A stretch of DNA of 64,000 bases, taken from assembly GCA_945952315.1 (NCBI GenBank), contig CAMFIE010000003.1, positions 62,001 through 126,000 of the forward strand, in the 5' to 3' direction. The position numbers and the translations under genes were made by a program. Position 1 is the stretch's first letter. Each line of letters starts with the position of its first letter. Source of the stretch: an uncultured Rhizobium sp. Its GTDB lineage: Bacteria > Pseudomonadota > Alphaproteobacteria > Rhizobiales > Rhizobiaceae. Shown here in pieces: positions 7,602 through 16,944 of this stretch. A model generated the notes under the pieces. That model saw only the letters and a program-made list of their open reading frames with translations. It was not told where the DNA came from and ran no database searches.

Positions 7602-9227
7602 ATGAGAATGACCGATGACAAAGGCAGGCGGATTGCAGATCTGGTGGCCGAAACGCTGAAGAACCACGGGCTGCGCCATGCCTTCGGCATGCCGGGTGGT
7701 GAGGTCGTGACGCTGCTCGACGGTCTCGACAAGGCCGGGATCGCTTTTCATCTTGCTCGCCATGAAACCGCCGCCGCGCTGATGGCGGCGGGTGCAAGCG
7801 TACGGTCCGGCAGACCGGCGGCCCTTCTCACCACCCTTGGCCCCGGCCTTGCCAATGCGGTGAACGGGATTGCCGATGCCGCACAGGAACGAATCCCGCT
7901 GATCGTTCTGTCGGGAATTGCGGAAGCGGCGATCCGCAGCCGCTACACTCACCAGATCATTGATCATGCAGCCCTGCTTCGGCCATTGGTGAAGGCAAGC
8001 TTTGAGATCACGCGCGACGGTGCGGCTGAAACCGTGGCGCGCGCACTTCGTCTTGCCATGAGCGAGCCAAAGGGGCCGGTGCATATCGATATCGCACCCG
8101 ATGTGGCCGCAAGCCTGACCTCGGACAGCGCGCTCAATCCCGCAGATATCATCCGTCCGGAGTTGCAGGCCTGCGACCCCGCGCTGAAGCGCCTCTGCGA
8201 TCGGATAGACCGGGCCGAACGACCCGTGATCCTTGCCGGTTTAGAGGCGGCGAGATGCGGAGCAGGCCTGGCACTTCAGGCGCTGGCGGAAAAGATCGGC
8301 GCGCCCGTCATGACGACCTATAAGGGAAAAGGGATATTGGCGGAAAGCCATCCCCTCTCGCTGGGTGCAGCCGGTCTTTCGCCGCTTGCTGACCGGATGC
8401 TTTTGCCGCTCTTGAAACAGGCAGATCTCGTGCTTGCCATCGGATATGATCCGATCGAGATGCGTATCGGCTGGATGGACTTTGCACAACCGGAAGCCAT
8501 TCTCGAAATCACCGCTTTGCCCGGCGATCACGGCATGCATCAGGCCGGACTTCGTCTCGAATGTGATCCGGCCCGGGCACTACCTGCCCTCGTTGCAACC
8601 GTTCGTGGATCAGATGGTTGGCCAGACAAGGCCTGGCACAAGGTGAAAACCGGTCTTCAACAGGCCTTTCTGCCCCAAGCGGATTTCGGGCCCTCCACAA
8701 TCGTCGCTCTCCTGCAGGAAGCCGCAGGCGCAAACGGCGTGGTGACGGTGGACAGCGGCGCGCACCGCATTCTTCTTTCACAGCAATGGAAATCCGAAGC
8801 TCCGCTTTGCCTCCTGCAATCGGCAGGCTTTTGCACCATGGCGGCTGCACTGCCGCTCGCCATCGGGATTGCAGCGAGCGAGCCGGGCCAAAGGATCTTC
8901 GCGGTGATGGGCGATGGCGGGCTTGAAATGGGGATTGGCGAGCTCGCCACCCTTCGCGATCTCGGCCGGCCGGTGACAATCGTGCTGTTTCAGGACCAGA
9001 GCCTAGCGCTGATTGCCGCAAAGCAGAATTCCGCAGGTCTGCCGCCGCTTGGTGTCGCACTTGGCCAGACGGATTTTGCAGCGGCAGCACGCGCCTTTGG
9101 CGGTCTTGGTTTCAATGTGGAGACAAGGGATGAACTACGCCGTGCGCTTGACGGAGCCGCAAACCATCAGGGCTTCAGCCTCATCGCCTGCCGGTTCGAC
9201 GCCCGAGCCTATGCCGGTGCCTTCTGA
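7602..9227 (+). CDS. Thiamine-diphosphate-dependent enzyme, acetolactate synthase-like
   Basis: A 541-residue protein with the three-domain layout of the POX/acetohydroxyacid synthase family. The N-terminal PYR domain has the catalytic Glu in ARHETAAA (E55), and LGPGLANAVNGIADA follows. A central domain comes next (VILAGLEAARCGAG). The C-terminal PP domain has the metal site GDG at 437-439. The position of the usual second metal ligand, Asn 27 residues after the GDG Asp, is Asp here (VLFQDQ). The enzyme probably binds ThDP and decarboxylates or ligates a 2-keto acid, but it is not a standard IlvB. It follows the small membrane protein by 51 bp and overlaps the OpgC-like gene. Confidence 0.8.
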   Translation: MRMTDDKGRRIADLVAETLKNHGLRHAFGMPGGEVVTLLDGLDKAGIAFHLARHETAAALMAAGASVRSGRPAALLTTLGPGLANAVNGIADAAQERIPLIVLSGIAEAAIRSRYTHQIIDHAALLRPLVKASFEITRDGAAETVARALRLAMSEPKGPVHIDIAPDVAASLTSDSALNPADIIRPELQACDPALKRLCDRIDRAERPVILAGLEAARCGAGLALQALAEKIGAPVMTTYKGKGILAESHPLSLGAAGLSPLADRMLLPLLKQADLVLAIGYDPIEMRIGWMDFAQPEAILEITALPGDHGMHQAGLRLECDPARALPALVATVRGSDGWPDKAWHKVKTGLQQAFLPQADFGPSTIVALLQEAAGANGVVTVDSGAHRILLSQQWKSEAPLCLLQSAGFCTMAAALPLAIGIAASEPGQRIFAVMGDGGLEMGIGELATLRDLGRPVTIVLFQDQSLALIAAKQNSAGLPPLGVALGQTDFAAAARAFGGLGFNVETRDELRRALDGAANHQGFSLIACRFDARAYAGAF

Positions 9228-10329
9228 CCTTGGCCAGAAGAAACGGGTGCGCGATCCGCGGCTCGATTTCTTCCGCGGGCTCGGTATGCTGATCATCCTG
9301 ATTGCCCATATTCCCTACGACGGCTGGGCGCTTTACATACCGGCACGTTTCGGCTTTTCCGACGCAACCGAAATGTTCGTCTTCCAGTCCGGCATGGCCT
9401 CCGCCATTGCCTTCGGCGGCACCTTTGATCGCGGCGGCATGATGGCAGTTCTTGCCCGGGTGATCCGGCGTATCTGGCAGATCTACTGGGCGCATATCGC
9501 CGTATTCGTGACCATCCTTTCGCTCATGGCGCTTGCCGGTACAAGGCCGGATGGCGTTCCCTATCTCGACAGCCTCAATCTCCTGCCCTTCATCCGCGAT
9601 CCAGCCAGCCTGATGCCGGCGCTGCTGACACTCACCTACGTGCCCAACTATTTCGATATTCTGCCCATGTATATGGTTTTGCTGGCCCTTTTGCCGGTGA
9701 TGCTTGCGGCGGAGCGCCTGCATCGGGCACTGCCTTTCCTGTTGATTGCGCTTCTGTGGATGGCTGCGCAAGCGGGCGTGAACTTCCCGGCCGAGCCGTG
9801 GTCCGCCCGCCCCTGGTTTTTCAACCCTTTCGGCTGGCAACTGTGCTTCTTCACCGGTTTCTTCCTGATGCGCGGCACGATCCCGGCACCGCCGGCCAAC
9901 AGAGGATTGATCCTTGCCGCGCTCGCGATTGTTATCGTGACCGTGCCCTTCGCCTGGAGCCGTTTTCAGGGCTGGGTGCCTGTATTTCACGATGCGGCCG
10001 GTGAAATCCTGTTTCTTACGGAAAAAACCCGCTTCGGCCTGTTGCGCATGGTGCATTTTCTCGCATTGGCCTATCTCGCCTATCTGGCTGCCGGACCGGC
10101 GGGCGCACGGCTGAAGGGGGGCGTCGTCCGGGTTCTGACCGTGGTCGGTCAACAATCGCTCGCCGTTTTCGTCACCGGCATGGTGACCGCACAAATCCTC
10201 GGGCTTTATCTTGACCATGCAGGCCGCAGTGCAGGACCGTTGCTCGTCGCCAATCTGGCGGGCTTCACGATCCTGATCGTGACTGCCTATCTGGTGCGCA
10301 GGTTCAAGTCGAAGGAAAAACCCGTCTGA
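9211..10329 (+). CDS. opgC: OpgC-domain membrane protein (acyltransferase-like)
   Basis: A membrane protein of about 372 residues with roughly ten hydrophobic spans. Near the N-terminus is DPRLDFFRGLGMLIILIAHIP, the OpgC signature: the R-D/L-D-F-F-R-G motif and a membrane His seen in succinyl- or acyl-transferases that decorate periplasmic glucans. Such proteins move acyl groups from cytoplasmic donors to periplasmic polysaccharide. The ATG at 9211 overlaps the TPP gene by 17 bp. An alternative ATG at 9130 has GGAG at good spacing but would overlap by 98 bp. The substrate here is not proven to be glucan. Confidence 0.78.
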   Translation: MPVPSDLGQKKRVRDPRLDFFRGLGMLIILIAHIPYDGWALYIPARFGFSDATEMFVFQSGMASAIAFGGTFDRGGMMAVLARVIRRIWQIYWAHIAVFVTILSLMALAGTRPDGVPYLDSLNLLPFIRDPASLMPALLTLTYVPNYFDILPMYMVLLALLPVMLAAERLHRALPFLLIALLWMAAQAGVNFPAEPWSARPWFFNPFGWQLCFFTGFFLMRGTIPAPPANRGLILAALAIVIVTVPFAWSRFQGWVPVFHDAAGEILFLTEKTRFGLLRMVHFLALAYLAYLAAGPAGARLKGGVVRVLTVVGQQSLAVFVTGMVTAQILGLYLDHAGRSAGPLLVANLAGFTILIVTAYLVRRFKSKEKPV

Positions 10330-10368
10330 TCACGTCTGCGTGAAGTGGTTTTTCGCATGCTTTCCGCT

Positions 10369-10394
10369 GTAACAATCCGCGCCTCTGCCACGAA
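10369..10394 (+). promoter_or_regulatory. ECF-type promoter of the thioredoxin-ccdA operon (GTAAC-N17-CGAA)
   Basis: GTAAC at 10369-10373 and CGAA at 10391-10394 are separated by 17 nt, the same geometry as the two promoters flanking the sigma gene at 5440 and 5628. It lies 37 bp upstream of the thioredoxin ATG. CGAA is the -10 element reported for Caulobacter SigF-type promoters. Confidence 0.68.
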
Positions 10395-10431
10395 GAGGCC
10401 TTGAACCCCACATGTCAGAGGAGATGAACCC

Positions 10432-10818
10432 ATGTTTACCCGTCGCGTCCTGCTTACCGGTCTTACTCTTTCCGCCGGTCTTTTTGCCGCTGTCCAGGCA
10501 GCACCGCTTGCCGCCTTTGACAAGGCGTCCTTCGATGCGGCCTTGGCGGCGAAAAAGCCGGTGCTCGTTTCCATCCACGCCGACTGGTGCCCGACCTGCA
10601 AGGCGCAGAAGCCGATCCTCGACGGGCTTCTCGAGGGCAAGTTCAAGGACATGCAGGCCTTCACTGTGAATTTCGACAGTGAAAAGGACGTGGTGCGGTC
10701 TTTCGGGGCGCAGATGCAGTCCACACTGATTGTCTTCAAGGATGGCAAGGAAGCGGGTCGCTCGGTCGGTGATACCAATGCGGCCTCCATCGAAGCCCTG
10801 CTCGCCTCGGCGAACTGA
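10432..10818 (+). CDS. Periplasmic thioredoxin-fold protein
   Basis: A 128-residue protein with a cleavable-looking signal peptide (MFTRRVLLTGLTLSAGLFAAVQA) and a thioredoxin domain whose active site WCPTC is at 52-56 (Cys53, Cys56). FDSEKDVVRSFGAQMQSTLIVFKDG includes the region of the usual cis-Pro loop, here around QST, so the conserved cis-proline is not obvious. It probably reduces or isomerises protein thiols, or repairs oxidised Met or Cys, in the periplasm. The downstream CcdA-like protein, 6 bp away, would supply electrons. Its own ECF-type promoter places it in the sigma/NrsF regulon. Confidence 0.85.
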   Translation: MFTRRVLLTGLTLSAGLFAAVQAAPLAAFDKASFDAALAAKKPVLVSIHADWCPTCKAQKPILDGLLEGKFKDMQAFTVNFDSEKDVVRSFGAQMQSTLIVFKDGKEAGRSVGDTNAASIEALLASAN

Positions 10819-10824
10819 TCCAGA

Positions 10825-11544
10825 ATGGGTGCGCTTTTTCTCGCCTTTCTGGCTGGCCTGCTGTCGATCCTTTCGCCCTGCGTGCTGCCCATCGTGCCGC
10901 TGGTGCTGGGGACGGCTCTGTCCGAAAGCCGTTATGGTCTTGCCGCGCTTGCGGCAGGCCTTGCGCTTTCCTTCACGGCAATCGGCCTTTTCGTGGCCAC
11001 CATCGGTTTTGCAATCGGGCTGGATGGCAGCGCGTTCAGGGCTTTCGGGGCCCTGCTGATGATCGCTATCGGCCTCGTACTGATGGTACCGAAACTGCAG
11101 CTGCAGCTTGCAAGCGCCGGAGCGCCGCTTGCCACATGGAGCGAGAAGCGGTTCGGCACCCGTCTTGGCAAGGGTGGTCTCGGGGGCCAGTTCGGCGTTG
11201 GCCTGCTGCTTGGCATGGTCTGGAGCCCGTGCGTCGGTCCGACGCTTGGCGCGGCCTCGGTTCTGGCTGCGCGTGGGGAAAATCTGGGCGTGGTTGCGCT
11301 GACCATGCTGCTTTTCGGGCTCGGCGCTGCGCTCCCACTCCTCATTCTGGGCATGCTGTCGCGCACGCGGATGCTCGCGCTCCGCGGAAGGCTGCTATCG
11401 GCCGGTTCGGGCCTGAAGCTTGGCCTCGGTCTTCTGCTCGCCGCCATCGGTCTCATGGTACTGACCGGCTACGACAAGCAGCTGGAGACAGCGATCCTTT
11501 CGGTTGCGCCCGACTGGCTGGTGAACCTCACCACCCGTTATTGA
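10825..11544 (+). CDS. CcdA/DsbD-type transmembrane electron transporter
   Basis: A 239-residue membrane protein with about six to seven spans. One redox Cys sits in each pseudo-repeat: SPCVLP (C19) and WSPCVGP (C136), the CcdA/DsbD-beta pattern. It carries reducing equivalents from cytoplasmic thioredoxin across the inner membrane to a periplasmic thioredoxin-like partner. The partner is most likely the gene just upstream, a common pairing. The start codon follows GATCCAGA with only a weak ribosome site, consistent with coupling. The stop overlaps the convergent DMT transporter by 7 bp. Confidence 0.87.
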   Translation: MGALFLAFLAGLLSILSPCVLPIVPLVLGTALSESRYGLAALAAGLALSFTAIGLFVATIGFAIGLDGSAFRAFGALLMIAIGLVLMVPKLQLQLASAGAPLATWSEKRFGTRLGKGGLGGQFGVGLLLGMVWSPCVGPTLGAASVLAARGENLGVVALTMLLFGLGAALPLLILGMLSRTRMLALRGRLLSAGSGLKLGLGLLLAAIGLMVLTGYDKQLETAILSVAPDWLVNLTTRY

Positions 11545-12449
11545 TCCTTGCGGGCAATCAGTGCGATGCCCGCAAGGGAGACGGCAAGTCCGAGTGCCAT
11601 GGACAGGCTCAAGGGTTCACCGAACATCAGCCAGGCCCAGATCATCGTTACAGGCGGACTTGTATAGAGGATGGCGGTCACCCGCGCGGGTGACGACGTC
11701 TTCAATGCCATGAAATAGAGGCTCCAGGCCCCGAAAGTCGCAACCAGCACCAGCCACAGGATGCCGCCGACAAAATGCACGGTGACAATCGGCCTTACCC
11801 CACCCTCGAACCAGGCAAAGACGGCAAAAATCATCGCAGCTGTCAGACACTGGATTGCAAGGCTTTGATAGACCGGAATATGGGCAACCGTGCTTTTCTT
11901 CTGCAAAAGGGTCGCGAGCGCAAAACAGACCGTGCCGAATGCCGGGAGCGCGTAGGACCAGAGCGAGACATCGCCAAAACGGATTGACGCGCCAGAGGCG
12001 ATCAGCACACCGAGAAGGCCAAGTGCGGTGCCAACCCATTGGCGCGCATTCAGCCTTTCGCCAAGCAGTGGCCAGGAGAGAAGTGCAACGGCCAGCGGCA
12101 GCATGTCGGAGACGAGGGCGACCAGCCCGGTCGGCACGCCCTGCGCCAGCGCAAGCGCAAAACTTGCCAGATAGGCCGCCATGCTCAGACTGCCAAAAAA
12201 TGCATGTGCACTGACGATCTTGAGCGTCAGACGTGGCCCGCGCAAAAGTGCGAATGGCAAGAGGATCAACCCGGACACCAGACTTCGCCACAAAAGCACG
12301 CGAAACATCGGTGCTTCGGCCACGGCAAAGCGGGTGCCGACGAAACCGGCGCTCCAGCAGATCACCAGTCCTGCCTCCAGCACCAGCATGAACAGGACCG
12401 CGCTTGGCGTGGATTTCGCGCCTTGAGACGCACGGCCAGTGGATGTCAT
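11538..12449 (-). CDS. DMT-superfamily EamA-type exporter
   Basis: A 303-residue protein with ten hydrophobic helices arranged as two EamA repeats (first from about VLFMLVLEAGLVICWSAGFVGTRFAV, second from about SLWSYALPAFGTVCFALATLL). The final repeat includes RVTAILYTSPPVTMIWAWLMFGEPL, a typical EamA ending. Members export amino acids, nucleosides or drugs. I start at ATG 12449 (MTSTGRAS), 16 bp after the TetR stop, rather than farther upstream inside that gene. Co-directional coupling with the TetR gene suggests that this regulator controls it. The substrate is unknown. Confidence 0.82.
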   Translation of the reverse strand: MTSTGRASQGAKSTPSAVLFMLVLEAGLVICWSAGFVGTRFAVAEAPMFRVLLWRSLVSGLILLPFALLRGPRLTLKIVSAHAFFGSLSMAAYLASFALALAQGVPTGLVALVSDMLPLAVALLSWPLLGERLNARQWVGTALGLLGVLIASGASIRFGDVSLWSYALPAFGTVCFALATLLQKKSTVAHIPVYQSLAIQCLTAAMIFAVFAWFEGGVRPIVTVHFVGGILWLVLVATFGAWSLYFMALKTSSPARVTAILYTSPPVTMIWAWLMFGEPLSLSMALGLAVSLAGIALIARKDQ

Positions 12450-12465
12450 GTCGCGCTTCCGGATG

Positions 12466-13041
12466 TCAGAACGTGTCGAGCAGGGTGAGAGCAATCTGCC
12501 GGACCGATTTGAGGCGGCCGTCATGCCCGTCGAGACCAGCCCGCGCCATTGCCCCCTCGAGCAGATAGGAAAGATGTTCGGCCAGGGCTTCGACGGCCTC
12601 CGGCTCTTCGGGCCTTAACTCGGACAGAAAGAGGCGAAAGAGCGCCTCCACCTCGGCCTTCTGATCCGCGACTGTCTTGCGGGCGGGATCACCGACCGGG
12701 AATTCTGCCGCGGCATTCAGCAGGCCGCAGCCGCGAAAACCCCATTCGTAAGCCATATGTGCATGGTCAAGATAACTGTCGAAGACGGCGAGCACCTTTT
12801 CACGCGCTGTTCCAGCCGCAGCCAGCCGCTCGGCCCTGACCATGCGCCATTCCTCGCAGCGACGGTCAAGATAGGCCGCAACCAGATCGGCTTTGGACGA
12901 AAAATTGTTGTAAAGGCTCATCTTTGCGACGCCGGCTTTGGCCGTGATCGCATCAATGCCGGTTGCGGCGACACCGTCCGCATAAAACAGCTCGGCGGCC
13001 GCATCCAGCAGCCTTTGGCGCACGCCCGGTTTCTCACTCAT
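12466..13041 (-). CDS. TetR/AcrR-family transcriptional regulator
   Basis: A 191-residue repressor-type protein. The N-terminal helix-turn-helix spans about residues 8-52 (RQRLLDAAAELFYADGVAATGIDAITAKAGVAKMSLYNNFSSKADLVAAYL), the classic TetR_N pattern. The variable C-terminal ligand domain includes WGFRGCGLLNAAAEFP. Proteins of this class usually repress an adjacent exporter and release DNA on binding a small molecule. Here the DMT exporter is immediately downstream in the same operon and a palindrome lies 18-32 bp upstream of the start, so autorepression is likely. The effector is unknown. Confidence 0.88.
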   Translation of the reverse strand: MSEKPGVRQRLLDAAAELFYADGVAATGIDAITAKAGVAKMSLYNNFSSKADLVAAYLDRRCEEWRMVRAERLAAAGTAREKVLAVFDSYLDHAHMAYEWGFRGCGLLNAAAEFPVGDPARKTVADQKAEVEALFRLFLSELRPEEPEAVEALAEHLSYLLEGAMARAGLDGHDGRLKSVRQIALTLLDTF

Positions 13042-13059
13042 GCTCGATCCTCGATTTAT

Positions 13060-13073
13060 GTAGACCGATCTAC
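13060..13073. promoter_or_regulatory. Probable TetR operator GTAGACCGATCTAC
   Basis: GTAGA and TCTAC form a perfect inverted repeat around CCGA, immediately upstream of the TetR gene. TAGACC-N-GTCTA-like palindromes are common operators of this family. Position and symmetry support binding by the adjacent regulator. Confidence 0.65.
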
Positions 13074-13203
13074 CTATTTCGAAGGACTGTCAAGCATGAA
13101 GCGTCCCGTTGGATCGGCACCATGCAGAAAAGGATGGGCTTGCGCTAAATCAAAGCTCTTCCACTCGGCTCGGCCTATCCAGTGGCAAACCGGAGAAAAT
13201 ACC

Positions 13204-13596
13204 ATGCAGGACCATCATTTGCTTTCCGACAGTCTCGCCGCCGTCATCAACTGGCTGAAGCGGGCGCGCGAAACCATGGCCAGTTACGACGAGATTGCCC
13301 ACCTGAGCCCGACCGAGCTTAAGGAAATCGCCGATGATTGCGGGCTGAGCGTCGAGCAGTTCACGTCAATTGCCCGGAAGGGTCCCCACGCGGCCGATGA
13401 GCTCGACCAGATGCTGGCTGCCCTCGGGCTGCAGAAGGCGGTGATCGACCGCAACCTGCAGCGGGACATGACAATTGCCTGTGCGGAATGCGAGCACAAG
13501 AAAGAATGCCGGAAGAGCCTTGCCCGTGGAGATGCGGCCAATGACTTCCGCGAATTCTGCGCCAATGCGGAGCGGCTCGAAAAACTCAGCGCCTGA
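13204..13596 (+). CDS. DUF6455-type protein with Cys motif
   Basis: A 130-residue soluble protein starting at ATG 13204, preceded by GGAGA at good spacing. The middle is helical (DEIAHLSPTELKEIADDCGLSVEQF resembles DUF6455 and DUF1127-like regions). Near the C-terminus a CAECEHKKECRKSL segment plus a later REFC gives a C-x2-C-x5-C...C arrangement that could bind a metal or Fe-S cluster. Such proteins occur in rhizobia and relatives, and their function is not established. It is monocistronic, followed by a bidirectional terminator shared with convergent pntB. Confidence 0.7.
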   Translation: MQDHHLLSDSLAAVINWLKRARETMASYDEIAHLSPTELKEIADDCGLSVEQFTSIARKGPHAADELDQMLAALGLQKAVIDRNLQRDMTIACAECEHKKECRKSLARGDAANDFREFCANAERLEKLSA

Positions 13597-13641
13597 CCTT
13601 CTGATCGCGGCACTGCGGCGGACCGCCGTGGTCAGATAAAG

Positions 13642-13676
13642 AATGGCCCCGCTGCGGCAAGTGCAACGGGGCCATT
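13642..13676. terminator. Bidirectional intrinsic terminator between DUF6455 gene and pntB
   Basis: AATGGCCCCG (13642-13651) pairs with CGGGGCCATT (13667-13676), with T-rich sequence following on the plus strand and A/T flanks on both sides. It lies between convergent genes and can serve both. Confidence 0.82.
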
Positions 13677-13702
13677 TTCATCACCAAATGTTGGACACAG
13701 GT

Positions 13703-15139
13703 TCAGTCGATCAGCCGCAACAGCTTCTCGAGCGAGGCTTTGGCATCGCCATAGAACATGCGGGTGTTTTCCTTGAAGAACAGCGGATTTTCGATACCGG
13801 AATAACCCGTCCCTTGCCCGCGCTTCGAAACAAAGACCTGCTTTGCCTTCCAGCATTCGAGAACCGGCATGCCCGCGATGGGACTGTTCGGGTCTTCCTG
13901 AGCTGCCGGATTGACGATGTCGTTGGAGCCGATGACGATTGCAACGTCGGTTTCCGGGAAGTCCTCGTTGATCTCGTCCATTTCCAGAACGATGTCATAA
14001 GGCACCTTCGCTTCGGCCAGCAGCACGTTCATATGGCCAGGAAGACGGCCTGCGACCGGATGGATGGCAAAGCGCACATTCTTGCCCTTGGCGCGCAGCT
14101 TGCGGGTGAGTTCGGACACCGCGCCCTGCGCCTGCGCCACCGCCATGCCATAGCCCGGGATGATGATGACCGAATCCGCATCATTCAGAGCCGCAGCGAC
14201 GCCTTCGGCATCGATTGCCACCTGCTCACCGGTGATCTCCATTGCCGGGCCTGTCGTTCCGCCAAAGCCGCCGAGGATCACCGAGATGAAGGAGCGGTTC
14301 ATCGCCTTGCACATGATGTAGGAAAGGATTGCACCCGACGAACCAACGAGCGCGCCCACCACGATCAGAAGATCATTGGACAGGGAGAAGCCGATCGCCG
14401 CCGCCGCCCAGCCGGAATAGCTGTTCAGCATCGAGACCACCACGGGCATATCCGCCCCGCCGATCCCCATGATCAGGTGATAGCCGATGAAGAGGGCGGC
14501 AAGCGTCATGCCGATCAGCGCGAGTGACGAGCCGGTCTGGAGATAGACGACCAGCAGGGCAAGCGAGATCAGTGCGGCCGCGGCATTCAGCACATGCCCG
14601 CCGGGCAGTTTGCTTGCCTTGCCATCCACCTTGCCGGCAAGCTTGCCATAGGCAATGACCGAACCGGTGAAGGTGACCGCTCCGATGAAGACACCAAGGA
14701 AGGTTTCCACTCGCAGGATCGAAAGCTCGACCGCATCCTTGTGGGCAAGAATCGCTGCAAAGCCGGTGAGTGCTGACCTGGCGGCCTCGTCGAGACCCGC
14801 CACATGCGCCGCCTCGATATGGGCATTATAGCCAATGAAAACCGCCGCGAGACCGACCAGCGAATGCATGGCGGCTACAAGCTGCGGCATCTCGGTCATC
14901 TGCACGCGCTTGGCGGCAATCGCGCCGAGCACTGCGCCAACGGCCAGCATGATGATCGTCAAAGCAATGATGAAGGGACCATTGGCCGTCTGGCCAATGA
15001 AGGTGGCGATGACCGCAAGCGCCATGCCCGCGATACCATACCAGACGGCGCGTTTGGCGCTTTCCTGGCCCGAAAGACCGCCCAGCGACAGGATGAAGAG
15101 AACCGCCGCGACGACGTAAGCCGATGTCGTGAAACCCAT
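13703..15139 (-). CDS. pntB: NAD(P) transhydrogenase subunit beta
   Basis: A 478-residue protein. The N-terminal half has about eight to nine membrane spans (domain II), including [16 protein letters not shown], part of the proton path. The C-terminal soluble domain III binds NADP(H), with [16 protein letters not shown] (the [10 protein letters not shown] fingerprint), [20 protein letters not shown] and [16 protein letters not shown]. With PntA it couples hydride transfer between NADH and NADP+ to proton movement across the inner membrane, supplying NADPH. It follows pntA by 13 bp in one operon. Length and motifs match the family throughout. Confidence 0.96.
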   Translation of the reverse strand: MGFTTSAYVVAAVLFILSLGGLSGQESAKRAVWYGIAGMALAVIATFIGQTANGPFIIALTIIMLAVGAVLGAIAAKRVQMTEMPQLVAAMHSLVGLAAVFIGYNAHIEAAHVAGLDEAARSALTGFAAILAHKDAVELSILRVETFLGVFIGAVTFTGSVIAYGKLAGKVDGKASKLPGGHVLNAAAALISLALLVVYLQTGSSLALIGMTLAALFIGYHLIMGIGGADMPVVVSMLNSYSGWAAAAIGFSLSNDLLIVVGALVGSSGAILSYIMCKAMNRSFISVILGGFGGTTGPAMEITGEQVAIDAEGVAAALNDADSVIIIPGYGMAVAQAQGAVSELTRKLRAKGKNVRFAIHPVAGRLPGHMNVLLAEAKVPYDIVLEMDEINEDFPETDVAIVIGSNDIVNPAAQEDPNSPIAGMPVLECWKAKQVFVSKRGQGTGYSGIENPLFFKENTRMFYGDAKASLEKLLRLID

Positions 15140-15152
15140 TGTACCTATCTCC

Positions 15153-16724
15153 TCACGACTTCTGGAACATGGCGAGCATGCGACGCGTCACCATGAAGCC
15201 GCCGAAAATGTTGATCCCGGCCATGAAGACCGAAAGCGCGGCCAGAATGATCACCAGGAAGCTTCCCGATCCGATCTGCATCAGGGCACCCAGAATGATG
15301 ATCGAGGAGATCGCATTGGTCACGGCCATCAGCGGCGTGTGCAGCGAGTGCGACACGTTCCAGATCACAGAGAAGCCGACAAAGCAGGAGAGCACGAACA
15401 CGATGAAATGGCTCATGAAGGCCGCCGGCGCATAAAGACCGGCAAGCAACATCAGCGCGCCGCCAATGACGAGCAGGCTGACCTGCGTCATTGTCTGTTT
15501 GCGAAAGGCTGCGGTTTCTGCCGCGCGCTTTTCCTCGGGCGAGAGCTCCTTAGCCTTTTCCTTCGGCTTGGCGGCCGCAATCGCGGCAATCTTTGGCGGC
15601 GGTGGTGGATAGGTGATCGCGCCGCCCTTGGTCACGGTGGCACCGCGAATGACGTCATCCTCCATATTGTGGTTGATGACCCCGTCCTTGGCAGGCGTCA
15701 GATCGGCCAGCATGTGCCGGATATTGGTGGAATAGAGCGTGGAGGCCTGGGCGGCCATCCGGCTCGGGAAGTCGGTATAGCCGACGATGATGACGCCATT
15801 TGGCGATACGACGCGCTGGTCGGCGACGGTCAGGTCGCAATTGCCGCCGCGTTCGGCCGCAAGGTCGATGATCACCGAGCCGGGCTTCATCAGCGCGACC
15901 ATGTCTTCAGTCCACAGCTTCGGAGCCGGACGGCCCGGGATAAGGGCCGTCGTGATCACGATGTCCATCTCCGGTGCCAGCTCGCGGAACTTGGCGAGCT
16001 GTTTCTCCCGGAATTCCGGCGACGAAGGAGCGGCATAGCCACCGGTTGCGGCACCGTCCTGATTGGCCTCGAACTCAAGGAAGACGAAGCTTGCGCCCAT
16101 CGATTCAATCTGTTCAGCAACTTCCGGGCGAACGTCGAAGGCGTTGACGATCGCACCCAGGCTGACAGCGGTTCCGATGGCAGCAAGACCGGCAACCCCG
16201 GCCCCGACGATCAGCACCTTGGCAGGCGGCACCTTGCCAGCCGCCGTCACCTGACCGGTGAAGAAGCGGCCGAACTGGTTGCCCGCCTCGATCACCGCGC
16301 GGTAACCGGCGATATTGGCCATGGAAGAGAGCGCATCCATCTTCTGGGCGCGCGAAATGCGCGGCACCATGTCCATGGCAACGGCAGTAATGTTCTTTTC
16401 GCGGAAGAGCTCCAGAAGCTCCGGATTCTGGGCGGGCCAGAGGAAGGAAATCAGCGTCTGGCCGTCCTTCAGGCTTTTCGCCTCCTCCGTTTCCGGTCCG
16501 CGTACCTTGACGATCACGTCGGCGGCGGCAATCACCGCGCCCGCATCACCAAGCACCTCCACGCCTGCGGCACGATAGGCATCGTCCGAAATTCCGGCCT
16601 TCACGCCAGCGCCCGCCTCGACAACGCTGTCATGGCCAAGCTTTTTCAGCTGCAGGGCCGAATCCGGCGTCAGCGCGACGCGGGCTTCACCTTCCGCCCT
16701 CTCGCGCAGTGCTCCAATTTTCAT
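15153..16724 (-). CDS. pntA: NAD(P) transhydrogenase subunit alpha (single-chain form)
   Basis: A 523-residue protein from ATG 16724 ([20 protein letters not shown]). The first ~380 residues are the alanine-dehydrogenase-like NAD(H)-binding domain I, with [22 protein letters not shown] as the dinucleotide fold. A Pro-rich linker ([12 protein letters not shown]) leads to four C-terminal helices, including [33 protein letters not shown]. Many alphaproteobacteria split this subunit into PntAA and PntAB; here it is one chain, as in E. coli. The in-frame region upstream lacks family homology, so the shorter start is preferred. Confidence 0.95.
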   Translation of the reverse strand: MKIGALRERAEGEARVALTPDSALQLKKLGHDSVVEAGAGVKAGISDDAYRAAGVEVLGDAGAVIAAADVIVKVRGPETEEAKSLKDGQTLISFLWPAQNPELLELFREKNITAVAMDMVPRISRAQKMDALSSMANIAGYRAVIEAGNQFGRFFTGQVTAAGKVPPAKVLIVGAGVAGLAAIGTAVSLGAIVNAFDVRPEVAEQIESMGASFVFLEFEANQDGAATGGYAAPSSPEFREKQLAKFRELAPEMDIVITTALIPGRPAPKLWTEDMVALMKPGSVIIDLAAERGGNCDLTVADQRVVSPNGVIIVGYTDFPSRMAAQASTLYSTNIRHMLADLTPAKDGVINHNMEDDVIRGATVTKGGAITYPPPPPKIAAIAAAKPKEKAKELSPEEKRAAETAAFRKQTMTQVSLLVIGGALMLLAGLYAPAAFMSHFIVFVLSCFVGFSVIWNVSHSLHTPLMAVTNAISSIIILGALMQIGSGSFLVIILAALSVFMAGINIFGGFMVTRRMLAMFQKS

Positions 16725-16944
16725 GGTATTCTCTCCCGTGTTCCGGACACTCAGGCAGGCCCGGATCTCCACCGACCGTATCCAAACGGCTGCCGGGTTT
16801 CATGCCCCGGACTGCGGTAACGGGAAACTGATCCATTCCGCCGGAACCGGCAAGGGCGGATTCGGAAGAATTGGTCCATTCGGACGATTTTTTGTCGCGG
16901 TTGCGAAACAGAGTGCCGATTGTTTGGCGCTGCGGCAAAATTCC

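Noticed and set aside
9130-9210. Longer OpgC start at ATG 9130
   Set aside because: GGAG lies 7 nt upstream, but the frame would overlap the TPP gene by 98 bp and adds residues without family resemblance; 9211 is preferred.
15129-16820. Long plus-strand frame of 563 codons opposite pntA
   Set aside because: It is the antisense shadow of pntA, with His/Arg-rich low-complexity content and no domain.
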